A DNA stretch of 57,588 nucleotides from Myxococcota bacterium (GCA_023150805.1 JAKLKF010000035.1:1-57588); one strand, 5' to 3'; counted from the stretch's first letter, positions 24,681-33,449 are shown. Numbers and translations are program-made. The notes: generated by a model from the letters alone, not told the origin.

Positions 24681-26111
24681 TCAGCCCCGGCGCTCGCTGA
24701 GGATCGCGGCGCGCTCGGCCTCGGTGACCGGCACGGCGTACTCACCGCTGAAGCAGGCGTCGCAGAGCGGGCCGCCGACCACCTCGCGCATGCCCTCGAT
24801 CGACAGGTAGGTCAGGCTGTCGGCCCCGAGCTGGGCGGCCAGCCGCGCCTCGACCTGCTCGGCGGGCCAGGCGGCGGCGGCCAGCTCGGCCTCCGACGGC
24901 ATGTCGACGCCGTAGAAGCAGGGGTGGCGCACGGGCGGCGCGAAGACGGCCAGGTGGACCTCGGTGGGGCCCAGCTCCCGCACCATGGTCAGGATGCGGC
25001 GCATGGTCGTGCCGCGCACGATCGAGTCGTCCACCAGGATGACCCGCTTGCCCTCGAAGACCTCGCTGATCGGGTTCAGCTTCAGGCGCAGCGCAGCGGT
25101 GCGGGTCGCCTGGTCGGGCATGATGAAGGTCCGGCCCGAGTAGCGGTTCTTGATGAAGCCCTCGCGGTTCTTCAGGCCCAGCTCCTCGGCCATGGCCATG
25201 GCGGCCGGCCGGCTGGTGTCGGGCACGGCGACGACCACGTCGGCCTGCAGCCCCTTGGCCTTCCACTCCCGCGCGAGCTGCCGGCCCAAGCGCCAGCGCG
25301 TGCGGTTGACCCGCCCGTCCTCCATCACGCTGTCGGGACGCGCGAAGTAGATGCGCTCGAAGACGCAGCGCCGGGGGCTGGCGGGCACCACGGGCAGGAG
25401 CTGGGGCGCCTGCCCGGCCCGCAGCAGCAGCGCCTGGCCCACCGGCAGGTCGTCCACCCGCTTGAAGCCGGCGACGTCCAGGGCCACCGACTCGCTGGCC
25501 GCCATCCAGCTCCCCCGGCCGTCGGTGCCGTAGCAGCCGGGCCGGATGCCGTGCGGGTCGCGGAAGGCGACCAGGGTCTCCACCCCGTCCAGCTCCATGA
25601 CGGCGACGACGGAGTAGGCGCCCTTGACCCGGCGGTACACGGCGGCCACCGCCTGCACCAGGTCGGCGGTGGTGTGGGCCGAGGGCCGCAGCGCCGTCAG
25701 CTCCTCGGCCAGCACCAGCAGGATGGGCTCGGCGTCGCACTGGGAGAGCACGTGCAGGCCCGAGTCGGCCAGGCTGCGGGCCAGCTCGGGCACGTTGGTG
25801 ACGTTGCCGTTGTGGGCCAGCAGGATGCCGGGCCGCCGGGTCAGGAAGGGCTGGGCGTCCTGGGCGGTGGAGACCGCGCCCGCCGTCGGGTAGCGCACGT
25901 GGGCGATGCCCGCCGTCCCGCCGCTCTGCTCGATCTTCCGGGCGTCGAGCACCTGGGTGACCATGCCCAGGTCCTTGGTCAGGTGGAAGCGGGTCCCCTC
26001 GCGCGTGCCCAGGCCGGCGGCGTCCTGCCCCCGGTGCTGGATGGCCTGCAGCGCCACCAGCAGGGAGGAGGCGACCGGTACCGTGCTGACCATGCCCACG
26101 AAGCCGCACAT
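24681..26111 (-). CDS. purF: amidophosphoribosyltransferase
   Basis: The protein has 476 residues, full length. PurF makes phosphoribosylamine from PRPP and glutamine, the first committed step of purine synthesis. MCGFVGM places the catalytic Cys2 right after the initiator. IQHRGQDAAG, RYPTAGAVSTAQDAQPF and HNGNVTN belong to the Ntn glutaminase domain. NRYSGRTFIMPDQ and VILVDDSIVRGTTMRRI are the PRPP-binding region. CFYGVDMPS and LCDACFSGEYAVPV follow near the C-terminus. AGGAGG precedes the ATG. The gene stands alone, divergent from the universal stress protein; purL is 17 kb away. Confidence 0.97.
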   Translation of the reverse strand: MCGFVGMVSTVPVASSLLVALQAIQHRGQDAAGLGTREGTRFHLTKDLGMVTQVLDARKIEQSGGTAGIAHVRYPTAGAVSTAQDAQPFLTRRPGILLAHNGNVTNVPELARSLADSGLHVLSQCDAEPILLVLAEELTALRPSAHTTADLVQAVAAVYRRVKGAYSVVAVMELDGVETLVAFRDPHGIRPGCYGTDGRGSWMAASESVALDVAGFKRVDDLPVGQALLLRAGQAPQLLPVVPASPRRCVFERIYFARPDSVMEDGRVNRTRWRLGRQLAREWKAKGLQADVVVAVPDTSRPAAMAMAEELGLKNREGFIKNRYSGRTFIMPDQATRTAALRLKLNPISEVFEGKRVILVDDSIVRGTTMRRILTMVRELGPTEVHLAVFAPPVRHPCFYGVDMPSEAELAAAAWPAEQVEARLAAQLGADSLTYLSIEGMREVVGGPLCDACFSGEYAVPVTEAERAAILSERRG

Positions 26112-26155
26112 GCTGTCCTCCTGCCGGGTCGGGGGCGCGGCCTATCCCGCCGGTG

Positions 26156-26161
26156 TAGGCT
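26156..26161 (+). promoter_or_regulatory. -10 hexamer TAGGCT for universal stress protein gene
   Basis: TAGGCT lies 28 bases before the ATG at 26190, with a normal ribosome site (GAGGATCC) between. No good -35 is visible. Confidence 0.3.
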
Positions 26162-26189
26162 CCGCTGGCTCGTGTCCCGTCGAGGATCC

Positions 26190-27035
26190 ATGACCGACCC
26201 CACCTTCGTCCGCCGCATCGCGCTGCCCACCGACCTGGCCCAGGGCAGCGACCAGGTCTTCGGCCACGGCCTGGCCCTGGCCCTGCACAACCACGCCTCG
26301 CTGCACCTGGTGCACGTGCACCCCGCCGACAGCGAGGCCGGCTACTGGGGCCGCCTGCCCAGCGTGCGCGAGCTGCTGGCCCGCTGGGGCCACATCCCGG
26401 TCGACGCGCCGGCCTCGGCGCTCAAGAGCCTGCGCACCCAGGTGATCCTCGACGACGTGGTCGCCGCCGACCCGGCCACCGGCGCCGCGCGCGAGGTGGC
26501 GGGCCTGATGCCCGACCTGCTGGTGCTGGGCACCCACCGCCGCAAGGGCCTGTCCCGGATGCTCAAGGGCAGCGTGGCCGAGCGCATCGCCCGGGCCAAC
26601 CGGCTGCCCACCCTGTTCCTGGGCCACCAGGACCGGGGCTTCGTCGAGCTCCAGACGGGCGCCATCACCCTGCGCCGCATCGTCGTCCCCGTCGGCCAGG
26701 ACCTCAGCCCGGAGCGAGCGATGGAGCTGTGCGCCCGCTGGCTGCCGGACCTGGGCCCCGGCCCCTTCGACATCACGCTGGTCCACGTCGGTGGGCCCTT
26801 CCCCCAGCCGCCACCCACCGTGCCCGTGGGCCTGGTGGCGACCGTCCGCCAGGTCAGCCACAACGCCGGGGACGTCGTGGCCGGCGTCATGACCGAGGTC
26901 GAGCTGGAGCGGGCGGACCTGGTGGTGATGGCCAGCCACGGCCACGACTCCTGGCTGGACGACATCGCCGGGACCAAGACGGAGCAGCTCGTGCGGTGGT
27001 GCACCTCACCGGTGCTCGTGCTGTCCCTGTCCTGA
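26190..27035 (+). CDS. tandem universal stress protein (UspA) domains
   Basis: The protein has 281 residues with two Usp domains, each starting with the usual first strand (RRIALPTDLAQGSD and RRIVVPVGQDLSPE). The ATP-binding loop of the first reads GTHRRKGLSRMLKGSV, one glycine short of the G-x2-G-x9-GS consensus (Arg replaces the second Gly). The second ends ASHGHDSWLDDIAGTKTEQ and lacks the GS. ATP binding may therefore be weakened. GAGGATCC precedes the ATG. Its last 30 bases overlap the convergent AlkB-like gene. Usp proteins support survival under starvation or oxidative stress. Confidence 0.9.
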   Translation: MTDPTFVRRIALPTDLAQGSDQVFGHGLALALHNHASLHLVHVHPADSEAGYWGRLPSVRELLARWGHIPVDAPASALKSLRTQVILDDVVAADPATGAAREVAGLMPDLLVLGTHRRKGLSRMLKGSVAERIARANRLPTLFLGHQDRGFVELQTGAITLRRIVVPVGQDLSPERAMELCARWLPDLGPGPFDITLVHVGGPFPQPPPTVPVGLVATVRQVSHNAGDVVAGVMTEVELERADLVVMASHGHDSWLDDIAGTKTEQLVRWCTSPVLVLSLS

Positions 27036-27872
27036 GGCCGGGTCCGCCGCCGCGGCCAGCGCCTCGGCCCAGAAGGTCGAGGTCCGCGCCAGCTCCTGGA
27101 CGTAGCCCCAGACGTCGGCGCGGGCCTGGGGCCCCAGGTCGCGCAGCGGCAGGACGTCGGCCTCGGGCACGCAGCGGAAGGTGAAGTTCACCCGCCGGGT
27201 GTGGAAGCCCGCCAGCGGAACGTCCACCGGCGGGCCCTTGCGGTCCACGCGCTGCACGCGGTGGAAGAGCCGGTCCTTCCAGGTGGGCCCGGCGAAGAGC
27301 TGCAGGCTCCGGTCCTCCAGCCACTGCTGGCGCACCACCTCGCCGCGCGGGGTGGTGAACTGGATGAGCGCCCGGGCGCCCAGGGACACGCTGGCGACCG
27401 GCCCCGGCTCGAAGTCGCGGTGGGCCCCCACCCGCGCCCGGTCCTCGGGCCGCCCGCCGGGCAGCAGCCGGTCGCCGTACAGGTTCACCAGGCAGGTGTT
27501 CAGCCGCCAGCCGGCGGGCACGTGGGCCGGCGGGAAGCTGCGGCGCACCAGCGCCTCGGCCCGCGCCACCCAGGCCTGCAGGGGCGCGGGGAAGGGCTCG
27601 GCCGCGACGCAGCGCTCGGCCGTGCCCCGCGGCGGGTGGTAGTAGCCCAGGCAGGCGAACTGCCAGTTGCCCAGCCAATAGACCGGGCGCAGCAGGGGGC
27701 GCTGCTCCTCCCGCGGCGGCAGGGGCCGCACGGTCGAGAAGCGCTGCTCCCACAAGGGGTGGACCCCGCGCAGCCAGTCCAGCGCCGCCTGCCGCTCGGC
27801 CGGCGCGACGAAGCCCGGCACCAGCCGCAGGCCGCGGGGATCGTCGACGGGACCGGGAGGGCCAGGGCGCAT
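27006..27872 (-). CDS. AlkB-family 2-oxoglutarate/Fe(II) dioxygenase
   Basis: The protein has 288 residues. Iron ligands are His151 and Asp153 (AHRDFEPG) and His204 (RLFHRVQ). The 2OG-binding arginine and AlkB signature appear as RRVNFTFR at 226-233. NLYGD near residue 130 and YWLGNW near residue 65 also fit the AlkB fold. AlkB enzymes remove alkyl damage from DNA/RNA bases; related members act on proteins. The presence of the full motif supports a catalytic enzyme. It overlaps the Usp gene tail to tail by 30 bases and is followed by a vWA gene on the same strand. Confidence 0.85.
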   Translation of the reverse strand: MRPGPPGPVDDPRGLRLVPGFVAPAERQAALDWLRGVHPLWEQRFSTVRPLPPREEQRPLLRPVYWLGNWQFACLGYYHPPRGTAERCVAAEPFPAPLQAWVARAEALVRRSFPPAHVPAGWRLNTCLVNLYGDRLLPGGRPEDRARVGAHRDFEPGPVASVSLGARALIQFTTPRGEVVRQQWLEDRSLQLFAGPTWKDRLFHRVQRVDRKGPPVDVPLAGFHTRRVNFTFRCVPEADVLPLRDLGPQARADVWGYVQELARTSTFWAEALAAAADPASGQGQHEHR

Positions 27873-27896
27873 GGCTCCCAGGTATCGACCGCCCGC

Positions 27897-29090
27897 TCAC
27901 CAGGCGACGTAGCCCAGCGCCTCCACGTCGCGGATGACCTCGGCCTGCACGCGCGCGTCGAAGGAGTCGTCCTGCCCGGCCCGCCGCGCCTGCTCCGCCA
28001 GCCAGCGGTCGCGGTCGTCCACCAGGCCGGCGACCTGGGCCTGCAGCGCGCGCCGGCGCGCCACCTGCTCGGCCACGGCGGCCTGCCGCTCCGGCAGGGA
28101 GAGCGCCTGCAGCTCGGCGGGCAGCTCGGCCACCGGCACGTCCGCGACGGCCACGTCGCCGTCGGCCACCGCTGCGACCAGGTCCTTGCGCCCGCTGTTC
28201 AGCCGCCCTCCGCCCTTGGCCAGGTAGGAGCCGCGGGCCGCCGACAGGGCCACGTCGGCGCCCAGGGCGCGGGCCAGCTTCCCGCTCAGCTCGGCCTGCT
28301 CCTCGGCGCTGCCCCAGGCCAGGGCGGTGCCGGCGAGCTCCCGGTTCAGGCGGGCCAGCTCGGCGTCCATCGGGGTCTCCCGCTGGGCCATGCCCCCGTC
28401 CTGGGCCAGGGTGAGGAAGGCGCCGCCGCCCCGCCGGGCCAGCTCCTCGAAGTGCAGGCGGGCGTCGGGCGAGGCGCCGCACTGCACCGCGTGCACCGTG
28501 ATGCCCCGCTGCACCGCCTGGGCGACCGAGGCCGCGGCGGGCACGTCGTCGGGGTAGTCGGTGTGGGGCGGCGCGTCGCCGACCAGGAAGAGCGCGCGGT
28601 AGACCCGCGGGCCGCCCTGGGCCGTGGACGCCGCCCCCGCGGGCGGGCTCCACTGCATCGCCGTCACCGCCTCGTGCAGGGCCTGCTGGACCGACTCGGG
28701 GCCGTCGCCGCCCCCACCGGCCTGCAGCTCCAGCAGCGCGGCCCAGACGGCGTCCAGGTCGTCGCTGAGCGGGACCACCCGGGTCACGTAGTCGTCGCCG
28801 CGGTCGCGGTAGGCCACCAGGCCCACGCGGATCTCCGGGCGCGGCTGGCCCGAGGCGAACTGGTCGACGATGGACCAGACCTTGGCCTTGGCCCCCTCCA
28901 GCAGCCCGCTCATGGAGCCGGTCGTGTCGATGGCGAAGACCAGCTCGATGACGGGGACGTCCCCCGGCGCGACCAGGGGCGCGGGCACCGGGGCGGGCGG
29001 AGAGGGAGCCCGCCAGGCGGCGAGGGCGGCGACGCCCACCAGGCCGAGGGCGAGCGCGGGGAGCAGGGCGAGGGTGCGAGGTCGAGGCAC
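27897..29090 (-). CDS. von Willebrand factor A domain protein, membrane-anchored
   Basis: The protein has 397 residues from GTG 29090 (GGAG upstream). An N-terminal hydrophobic helix (residues ~6-26) anchors it or serves as signal. The vWA domain spans ~46-235 with a MIDAS DTTGSMS at residues 55-61, a variant of DxSxS, and LFLVGDAPPHTDYPDD carrying the later metal-coordinating Asp. The C-terminal part is helical and charged. Similar single-vWA proteins are predicted periplasmic metal-dependent adhesion modules. It lies 24 bases upstream of the AlkB-like gene on the same strand. Confidence 0.85.
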   Translation of the reverse strand: MPRPRTLALLPALALGLVGVAALAAWRAPSPPAPVPAPLVAPGDVPVIELVFAIDTTGSMSGLLEGAKAKVWSIVDQFASGQPRPEIRVGLVAYRDRGDDYVTRVVPLSDDLDAVWAALLELQAGGGGDGPESVQQALHEAVTAMQWSPPAGAASTAQGGPRVYRALFLVGDAPPHTDYPDDVPAAASVAQAVQRGITVHAVQCGASPDARLHFEELARRGGGAFLTLAQDGGMAQRETPMDAELARLNRELAGTALAWGSAEEQAELSGKLARALGADVALSAARGSYLAKGGGRLNSGRKDLVAAVADGDVAVADVPVAELPAELQALSLPERQAAVAEQVARRRALQAQVAGLVDDRDRWLAEQARRAGQDDSFDARVQAEVIRDVEALGYVAW

Positions 29091-29188
29091 GGGATCTCCA
29101 GGGTGCTGCCGTGCTCGACCCCGGTCGGCGCCGCCGGTTCGGCAGTGCACGGCCGTTGCACCGGGCGCGCACGCCCGCTGGTGCCCCC

Positions 29189-30532
29189 TCAGCGCCGGGC
29201 GCGCCGACGCACCCGCGGGTCGGGGTCCTCGGCCGCGTGCGCCAGGGCGACGTGGCCGGGCTCGACCTCCGACAGCAGGCGGGCCGCGGTCCACCGCACC
29301 AGGGGCTGGGGGTCGCCCAGGCCCTCGACCAGCAGGTCCACCTGGGCCGGGCTCGACCGGGCGGCCGCCTCCAGCACGCAGATCCGCAGGTCGACGGCCG
29401 GGTCCTCGGCCAGCGCCCGGCGCGCGTCGCCCAGCCACGCGACCGCGGCCAGCCCCTCCTCGCCGGGCAGGTCCTCGGCCCACAGCCCGACCACCGGCGT
29501 CCGCCCGGCCGGCATCGGCCGCGCCTGGCGCCGGGGCGCGCGCCGGGCCAGCGCCGCCTCGACCGCCGCCACCCGGGCCCCCAGGTTCGCCCCCGGGTCC
29601 GCTTCGACCGCCAGACGCCAGGCCGCCGCTGCCCGGACGTGGGGCAGGGCCTCGGCCGGCAGGTGATCGAGCGGGTCCCCGGCGACCTCGCGGGCCTGGC
29701 CGTAGGCCAGCATCAGGGCCTCGGCCCAGGTCCGCTGGGCGACCCGGTCCGCCAGCATCGGGTCCGCCGTCGACAGCAGCAGCCGGAGCTGGCGCAGGCG
29801 CGCGCCCAGGGTCGCCCACCCGTCCGCCGCCGGGCCCGCGGGCGCCTCGCTGGCCGGCGCGGTGGCGGCCAGCCGGGACGCCACGTGCGCCAGGCAGGGC
29901 GCCTGGTGGACCCCGGCCGAGAGGCACAGCTCGGCGGCCGGGGCGCAGATCTCCGGCGCCTGCGCCGTGCAGGCCGCGCGGACCGCGTCCAGCGCGCAGA
30001 CCCCCTGCCAGCGGGGGCCGCCGACGCCGGCGCACAGGCCGCCGGCCCGGGCCAGGTCCTGCTCCGCCGCCGCCTCCCGAGCCCGCTCGATCCGGCAGGT
30101 GGAGGACGGCACCACCGGGTCGCAGGCCGGCGGAGGCGACGGCGCCCCCACCACCACGCGGGGGGTCGGGCCCGGCGCCAGCACGAGCGCCTGCTCGCCC
30201 AGGGCCAGCGCCGCCTGCGCGGGTCGCGCCGGGTCCAGGGTCCACAGGGCGGCGTCGGCGGCCAGGCGCTCGCAGCGCGCGCGGGTCATGCCCGGGGCCA
30301 GCAGGCCGCACAGCGCCGGGGACGCCTGGGGCGCGACCTCGAAGATCGCCTCCGCCCGCTGGTTGCGCAGGCCCTCGTCCGCGGTGCCGGCCACCAGGGC
30401 CTCCAGCGCCTGGGGCGCGTCGTCCCACAGCCCGGCGCCGCGCGTCCGCAAGCAGGCCGGGTCCTCGCAGCCCTCGACGGGCGAGGGCCGGACCTGGACG
30501 CAGGCGAGGGCCAGGGCGAGGAGGAGGGGCAC
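29189..30532 (-). CDS. HEAT-repeat lipoprotein of unknown function
   Basis: The protein has 447 residues from GTG 30532, lipobox ALAC-V. The sequence is Ala/Leu/Arg-rich and helical, with a cysteine-rich middle (AACTAQAPEICAPAAELC). The last ~80 residues carry HEAT-type units (LVEGLGDPQPLVRWTAARLL, then LAHAAEDPDPRVRRRARR). A -10 hexamer eight bases before the start implies leaderless expression. It lies 98 bases upstream of the vWA gene. No function is recognised. Confidence 0.75.
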   Translation of the reverse strand: MPLLLALALACVQVRPSPVEGCEDPACLRTRGAGLWDDAPQALEALVAGTADEGLRNQRAEAIFEVAPQASPALCGLLAPGMTRARCERLAADAALWTLDPARPAQAALALGEQALVLAPGPTPRVVVGAPSPPPACDPVVPSSTCRIERAREAAAEQDLARAGGLCAGVGGPRWQGVCALDAVRAACTAQAPEICAPAAELCLSAGVHQAPCLAHVASRLAATAPASEAPAGPAADGWATLGARLRQLRLLLSTADPMLADRVAQRTWAEALMLAYGQAREVAGDPLDHLPAEALPHVRAAAAWRLAVEADPGANLGARVAAVEAALARRAPRRQARPMPAGRTPVVGLWAEDLPGEEGLAAVAWLGDARRALAEDPAVDLRICVLEAAARSSPAQVDLLVEGLGDPQPLVRWTAARLLSEVEPGHVALAHAAEDPDPRVRRRARR

Positions 30533-30540
30533 GGCCGCCG

Positions 30541-30546
30541 ATCCTA
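30541..30546 (-). promoter_or_regulatory. -10 hexamer TAGGAT, leaderless arrangement
   Basis: On the minus strand gggTAGGAT ends eight bases before the GTG at 30532, with no ribosome site. The 32-bp hairpin repeats lie about 50 bases further upstream. Confidence 0.45.
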
Positions 30547-30595
30547 CCCCGGGGCCCGGCGGGCGCCGGGCGCCTCTGGCGGAGGAGGGAGCGCC

Positions 30596-30691
30596 CTCGC
30601 CCGCAGCGCGCGACACGCGCGCTCCCCCTCGCCCGCAGCGCGCGACACGCGCGCTCCCCCTCGCCCGCAGCGCGCGACACGCGCGCTCCCC
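30596..30691. repeat. three tandem 32-bp units, each containing a perfect hairpin
   Basis: Three identical 32-bp units (30596-30627, 30628-30659, 30660-30691) lie between the stop of the prolyl-hydroxylase-like gene and the HEAT-repeat lipoprotein. Each contains AGCGCGCG-ACA-CGCGCGCT, an 8-bp stem with a 3-base loop. A fourth partial copy follows (ctagcccgg). They may terminate or insulate transcription from the upstream gene, or be a protein-binding array. Complete identity implies recent amplification. Confidence 0.9.
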
Positions 30692-30704
30692 CTAGCCCGG
30701 CCGG

Positions 30705-31403
30705 CTACTCCTCCTCGCCCCGCGCCCGCCGCCGCACGACCTCGGGATCGGCCAGGGCCGGCACCGCCTCGGCCCCACGCATCCAGGCGGCGGCGGCGTA
30801 GCGGGGGGCCCAGGCCGGCAGCACCTCGTGGGGGACGGCCTCGCTGCGGAAGACGACCAGGCGGTCCCAGGTCGGGTCCAGCTCCCGCGGCTGGCCCCGC
30901 ACCCAGGCGCGCAGGCGACCGCCGTGCTCCGGCTGCCAGGCCGGGTTCAGGTAGACGATGGCGGTGAACAGGCGGTTGGTGTCGCCCGGCAGGGCGTCGA
31001 CGTGCCGGGCGTAGCGCGCCCCGCCCCCGGGGTAGCAGGCCAGCTGCACACTGAAGCGCGGCAGGCCGACCCAGGTCGCCTCCACCAGGGCCTGGCGCAG
31101 CCGGTCGAACCAGGCCCAGACCGCCTCCAGGACCGGGTCGGCGCCCAGCTCCTCCAGGGTGGCCGCCCGGTCCGCGCGCAGGGCCGGGACCAGGCGCCCG
31201 TCGTGTCCCAGCCCCGCGGGCAGCAGGGCGCCCGCCGCGTCCAGGGCCTCCAGGCGCGCGCGCAGGGCCGCTGCCAGCTCGTCGCCCAGCGCCCCCTCCC
31301 GCACGACCAGGCCGCCGCTGCCCAGCTCCTGCACCTCCGCGTCGGTGAAGACCGGAGCGGGGACCAGCGTGGCGGGCCACGAGCGGAGGGGAGGCAGGAT
31401 CAC
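30705..31403 (-). CDS. prolyl 4-hydroxylase-type 2-oxoglutarate/Fe(II) dioxygenase
   Basis: The protein has 232 residues from GTG 31403. Iron ligands are His134 and Asp136 (YARHVDALPG) and His192 (VPHEVLPA); Arg201 (APRYAAAAWM) should bind 2-oxoglutarate. LACYPGGGARY and FTAIVYLNPAW match the P4Hc fold of PHD/EGLN-like hydroxylases, some of which hydroxylate EF-Tu or ribosomal proteins in bacteria. It is a second, unrelated 2OG oxygenase within 4 kb of the AlkB-like gene. The target is unknown. Confidence 0.88.
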   Translation of the reverse strand: MILPPLRSWPATLVPAPVFTDAEVQELGSGGLVVREGALGDELAAALRARLEALDAAGALLPAGLGHDGRLVPALRADRAATLEELGADPVLEAVWAWFDRLRQALVEATWVGLPRFSVQLACYPGGGARYARHVDALPGDTNRLFTAIVYLNPAWQPEHGGRLRAWVRGQPRELDPTWDRLVVFRSEAVPHEVLPAWAPRYAAAAWMRGAEAVPALADPEVVRRRARGEEE

Positions 31404-31487
31404 GGTGCACCTCGCGGGCGTCACCAGGCGCGTCTCCAAGCTAAGCCGGTGCCCAAGTCGCGGCACAGGGCCGCGCGCGGCGGCCCC

Positions 31488-32210
31488 ATGTCCCCCACCC
31501 ACGACCTCGATCACCCTGCGGCCACCGAGCACGGCGCGGCCGAGGGGGGCTGGCTGCGCCCAGCGGTCTTCGGCGCCAGCGACGGCCTGGTCAGCAACAC
31601 CGCCCTGGTGCTGGGCGTGGCCGCCGGGCAGGCCGAGCCCGGGATGGTCCTGCTGGCGGGCGTGAGCGGCCTGCTGGCCGGCGCCTTCAGCATGGCGGCC
31701 GGGGAGTGGGTCAGCGTGCAGGCCCAGCGCGAGGCCCACGAGCTGGAGATCCAGCGGGAGCGCGACCACATCGAGCGCTACCCCGAGGAGGAGGCCGAGC
31801 ACATGCGGCGCATCCTGGGCGCCGCCGGCCTGCCCGCCGACGTCGTGGCCCGGATCGTCGCCGAGCTGGAGGGCCAGCCCGACCGCAACCTGGACTTCCA
31901 CGCCCGCATCGAGCTGGGCATCGACCCGCAGGCCCTGGACAGCCCCTGGGTGGCCGCCGTCGCCAGCTTCGTCGCCTTCGCCATCGGCGCCATCGTGCCC
32001 CTGGTGCCCTGGGTCCTGCCCGCTGGTGCGATGGCCGTGCCAGCGTCGATGGGGCTGGGCGTGGCGGCGCTCTTCGGCGTCGGCGCGCTGCTGTCCCGCT
32101 ACACGGCGCGCACGTGGTGGTGGTCGGGCCTGCGGCAGCTCCTGATCGGCGCGGCGGCCGCCGGCGTCACGGCGGCGATCGGCGCCCTGCTGGGGGCGAC
32201 GGCAACCTAG
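31488..32210 (+). CDS. VIT1/CCC1-family iron/manganese transporter
   Basis: The protein has 240 residues with about five transmembrane helices. GASDGLVSNTALVLGVAAG in the first helix and GAFSMAAGEWVSVQAQRE in the second are the family's metal-path signatures. A charged cytoplasmic loop (ELEIQRERDHIERYPEEEAEHMRR, in two pieces) is rich in Glu/His and resembles the metal-binding region of plant VIT1. The last helices lie at ~150-238. CCC1/VIT members move Fe2+ or Mn2+ out of the cytosol. The stop TAG lies inside the inverted-repeat element shared with the convergent gene. Confidence 0.9.
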   Translation: MSPTHDLDHPAATEHGAAEGGWLRPAVFGASDGLVSNTALVLGVAAGQAEPGMVLLAGVSGLLAGAFSMAAGEWVSVQAQREAHELEIQRERDHIERYPEEEAEHMRRILGAAGLPADVVARIVAELEGQPDRNLDFHARIELGIDPQALDSPWVAAVASFVAFAIGAIVPLVPWVLPAGAMAVPASMGLGVAALFGVGALLSRYTARTWWWSGLRQLLIGAAAAGVTAAIGALLGATAT

Positions 32211-32247
32211 CGCAGCTAGCCTGTATTGGTTTGGCTAACGGCGCTAG
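32207..32247. terminator. CTAG-rich inverted repeat at convergent gene ends (copy 1)
   Basis: CTAGCGC (32207-32213) pairs with GCGCTAG (32241-32247). The left arm continues as AGCTAGC. The stop codons of both convergent genes (TAG on each strand) are part of the arms. A nearly identical element occurs at 36207-36247. Bidirectional terminator function is inferred from position and symmetry. Confidence 0.55.
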
Positions 32248-33422
32248 TTCTCCCCCACCAGCGCCAGGTTCCGGGGCGTCAGGGCCGGGTCGCAGAAGGT
32301 GCCGACCCGGACCCTCCAGCCCTGCGCGGCCAGCCAGCGGGCGCGGTCCAGGGCCAGGAAGACCTCCAGGGGGCGGCGGAAGGGCACGCGCACGAAGGAG
32401 AGGGCCCGGGCCTGGCGCAGGCGCTGCCGGGCGGCGCGCTCGGCCTGGTGGATGGCCGCGGGTGAGGGGTCCAGGTCCAGGCCGTCGCGGGCGGCGATCC
32501 GCGCGACGAAGTCGGCGGTCGACAGCGCGAGCCAGGGATCGGGCACCGACGGCAGGTTGCGGTAGCGATCCCGGCCGCTGGCCTCCCGCAGCAGGTGGTC
32601 CACCACGGTGCGCAGGAGCATCTCGCGGCGGCGGAGCCGGCGCAGCCGGGCGCTGGCGACCACCTCCTCGGAGCAGGGCAGCCGCAGCAGGTCCCGGTCC
32701 AGCTCCAGGTCGGGGCCCACCAGGGGCGTGTAGCGCTCGGCCCGGACGCGGTGGAAGCAGCACGGCGCCAGGGCCAGGCCGTCGCAGCCGCGCGCGGTGG
32801 CCAGGGTGAGCGCGCGGGTGCTGAGGTCGCCGCAGGCGTGCAGGGCGATCACCCGCCGACCCGGCCGCACCACGGCGGGGCCGGGATCGGCCAGGACGTC
32901 GGCGACCCAGAAACGCACCGGCAGCCGCGCCCGGTCCGCCAGCGCCTGGCCGGCCGCGCACAGCCCGGCGTCCCGCTCGACGCAGTCGACCGGCGCCCCC
33001 GTCCCGGCAGCCAGGGCGCGGCCCAGGTGCCCCTTGCCGGCGCACCAGTCCACCGAGGCCCGCGGGTCCGGCCCGAGCAGGCCCAGGAAGGCCCGCACCT
33101 GGCCCCACTTCCGCCCCGGCACACCCGGCGGGGGGTGGCCGCCGGGGCGCCCCTCGACCAGCGCGGGCACGCCGGCCAGCGCCTCGCCCTGGCGCGTGAG
33201 CGCCCGCAGCAGCGGCGGCGCCTCGGGGTGGCTGGCCGGCGCCCCCTCGAAGCGCTCCACCTCCTCCTCGGTGCGCGCCCGCAGCCAGGTCGCCAGCGCC
33301 GGCTCCTGCGCCTCCCAGGCCACCGGGATCCCGGTGAAGGGCCGGCTGGCCCACAGCGGCCGCCAGGCCGCCAGCCATGCGCCCAGCGCCTCCTGTCGCT
33401 CCACCAGCTCGTCGGGGTGCAC
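32244..33422 (-). CDS. SAM-dependent methyltransferase (Methyltransf_32-like)
   Basis: The protein has 392 residues from GTG 33422, with GGAGG five bases upstream. An N-terminal helical region (~1-115) precedes a Rossmann methyltransferase: VDWCAGKGHLGRALA is the SAM-binding loop, VIALHACGDLS the acidic/post-II strand, and LALAPCCFH the motif IV-like catalytic segment. These three match the Methyltransf_32 family, found with RNA- or protein-modifying enzymes in eukaryotes and bacteria. The C-terminal ~150 residues are Arg-rich (RLRRLRRREMLLR) and might bind nucleic acid. Substrate unknown. Confidence 0.82.
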   Translation of the reverse strand: MHPDELVERQEALGAWLAAWRPLWASRPFTGIPVAWEAQEPALATWLRARTEEEVERFEGAPASHPEAPPLLRALTRQGEALAGVPALVEGRPGGHPPPGVPGRKWGQVRAFLGLLGPDPRASVDWCAGKGHLGRALAAGTGAPVDCVERDAGLCAAGQALADRARLPVRFWVADVLADPGPAVVRPGRRVIALHACGDLSTRALTLATARGCDGLALAPCCFHRVRAERYTPLVGPDLELDRDLLRLPCSEEVVASARLRRLRRREMLLRTVVDHLLREASGRDRYRNLPSVPDPWLALSTADFVARIAARDGLDLDPSPAAIHQAERAARQRLRQARALSFVRVPFRRPLEVFLALDRARWLAAQGWRVRVGTFCDPALTPRNLALVGEN

Positions 33423-33443
33423 CCCTGCCTCCTGTCGGCCCGC

Positions 33444-33449
33444 TATGCT
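33444..33449 (+). promoter_or_regulatory. -10 hexamer TATGCT, leaderless arrangement
   Basis: cgcTATGCT ends seven bases before the ATG at 33457; no ribosome site is present. Confidence 0.5.

Noticed and set aside
24742..26109. Second long frame in the purF region
   Set aside because: It is a shifted frame of purF with no conserved domain; purF is full length with all active-site motifs.
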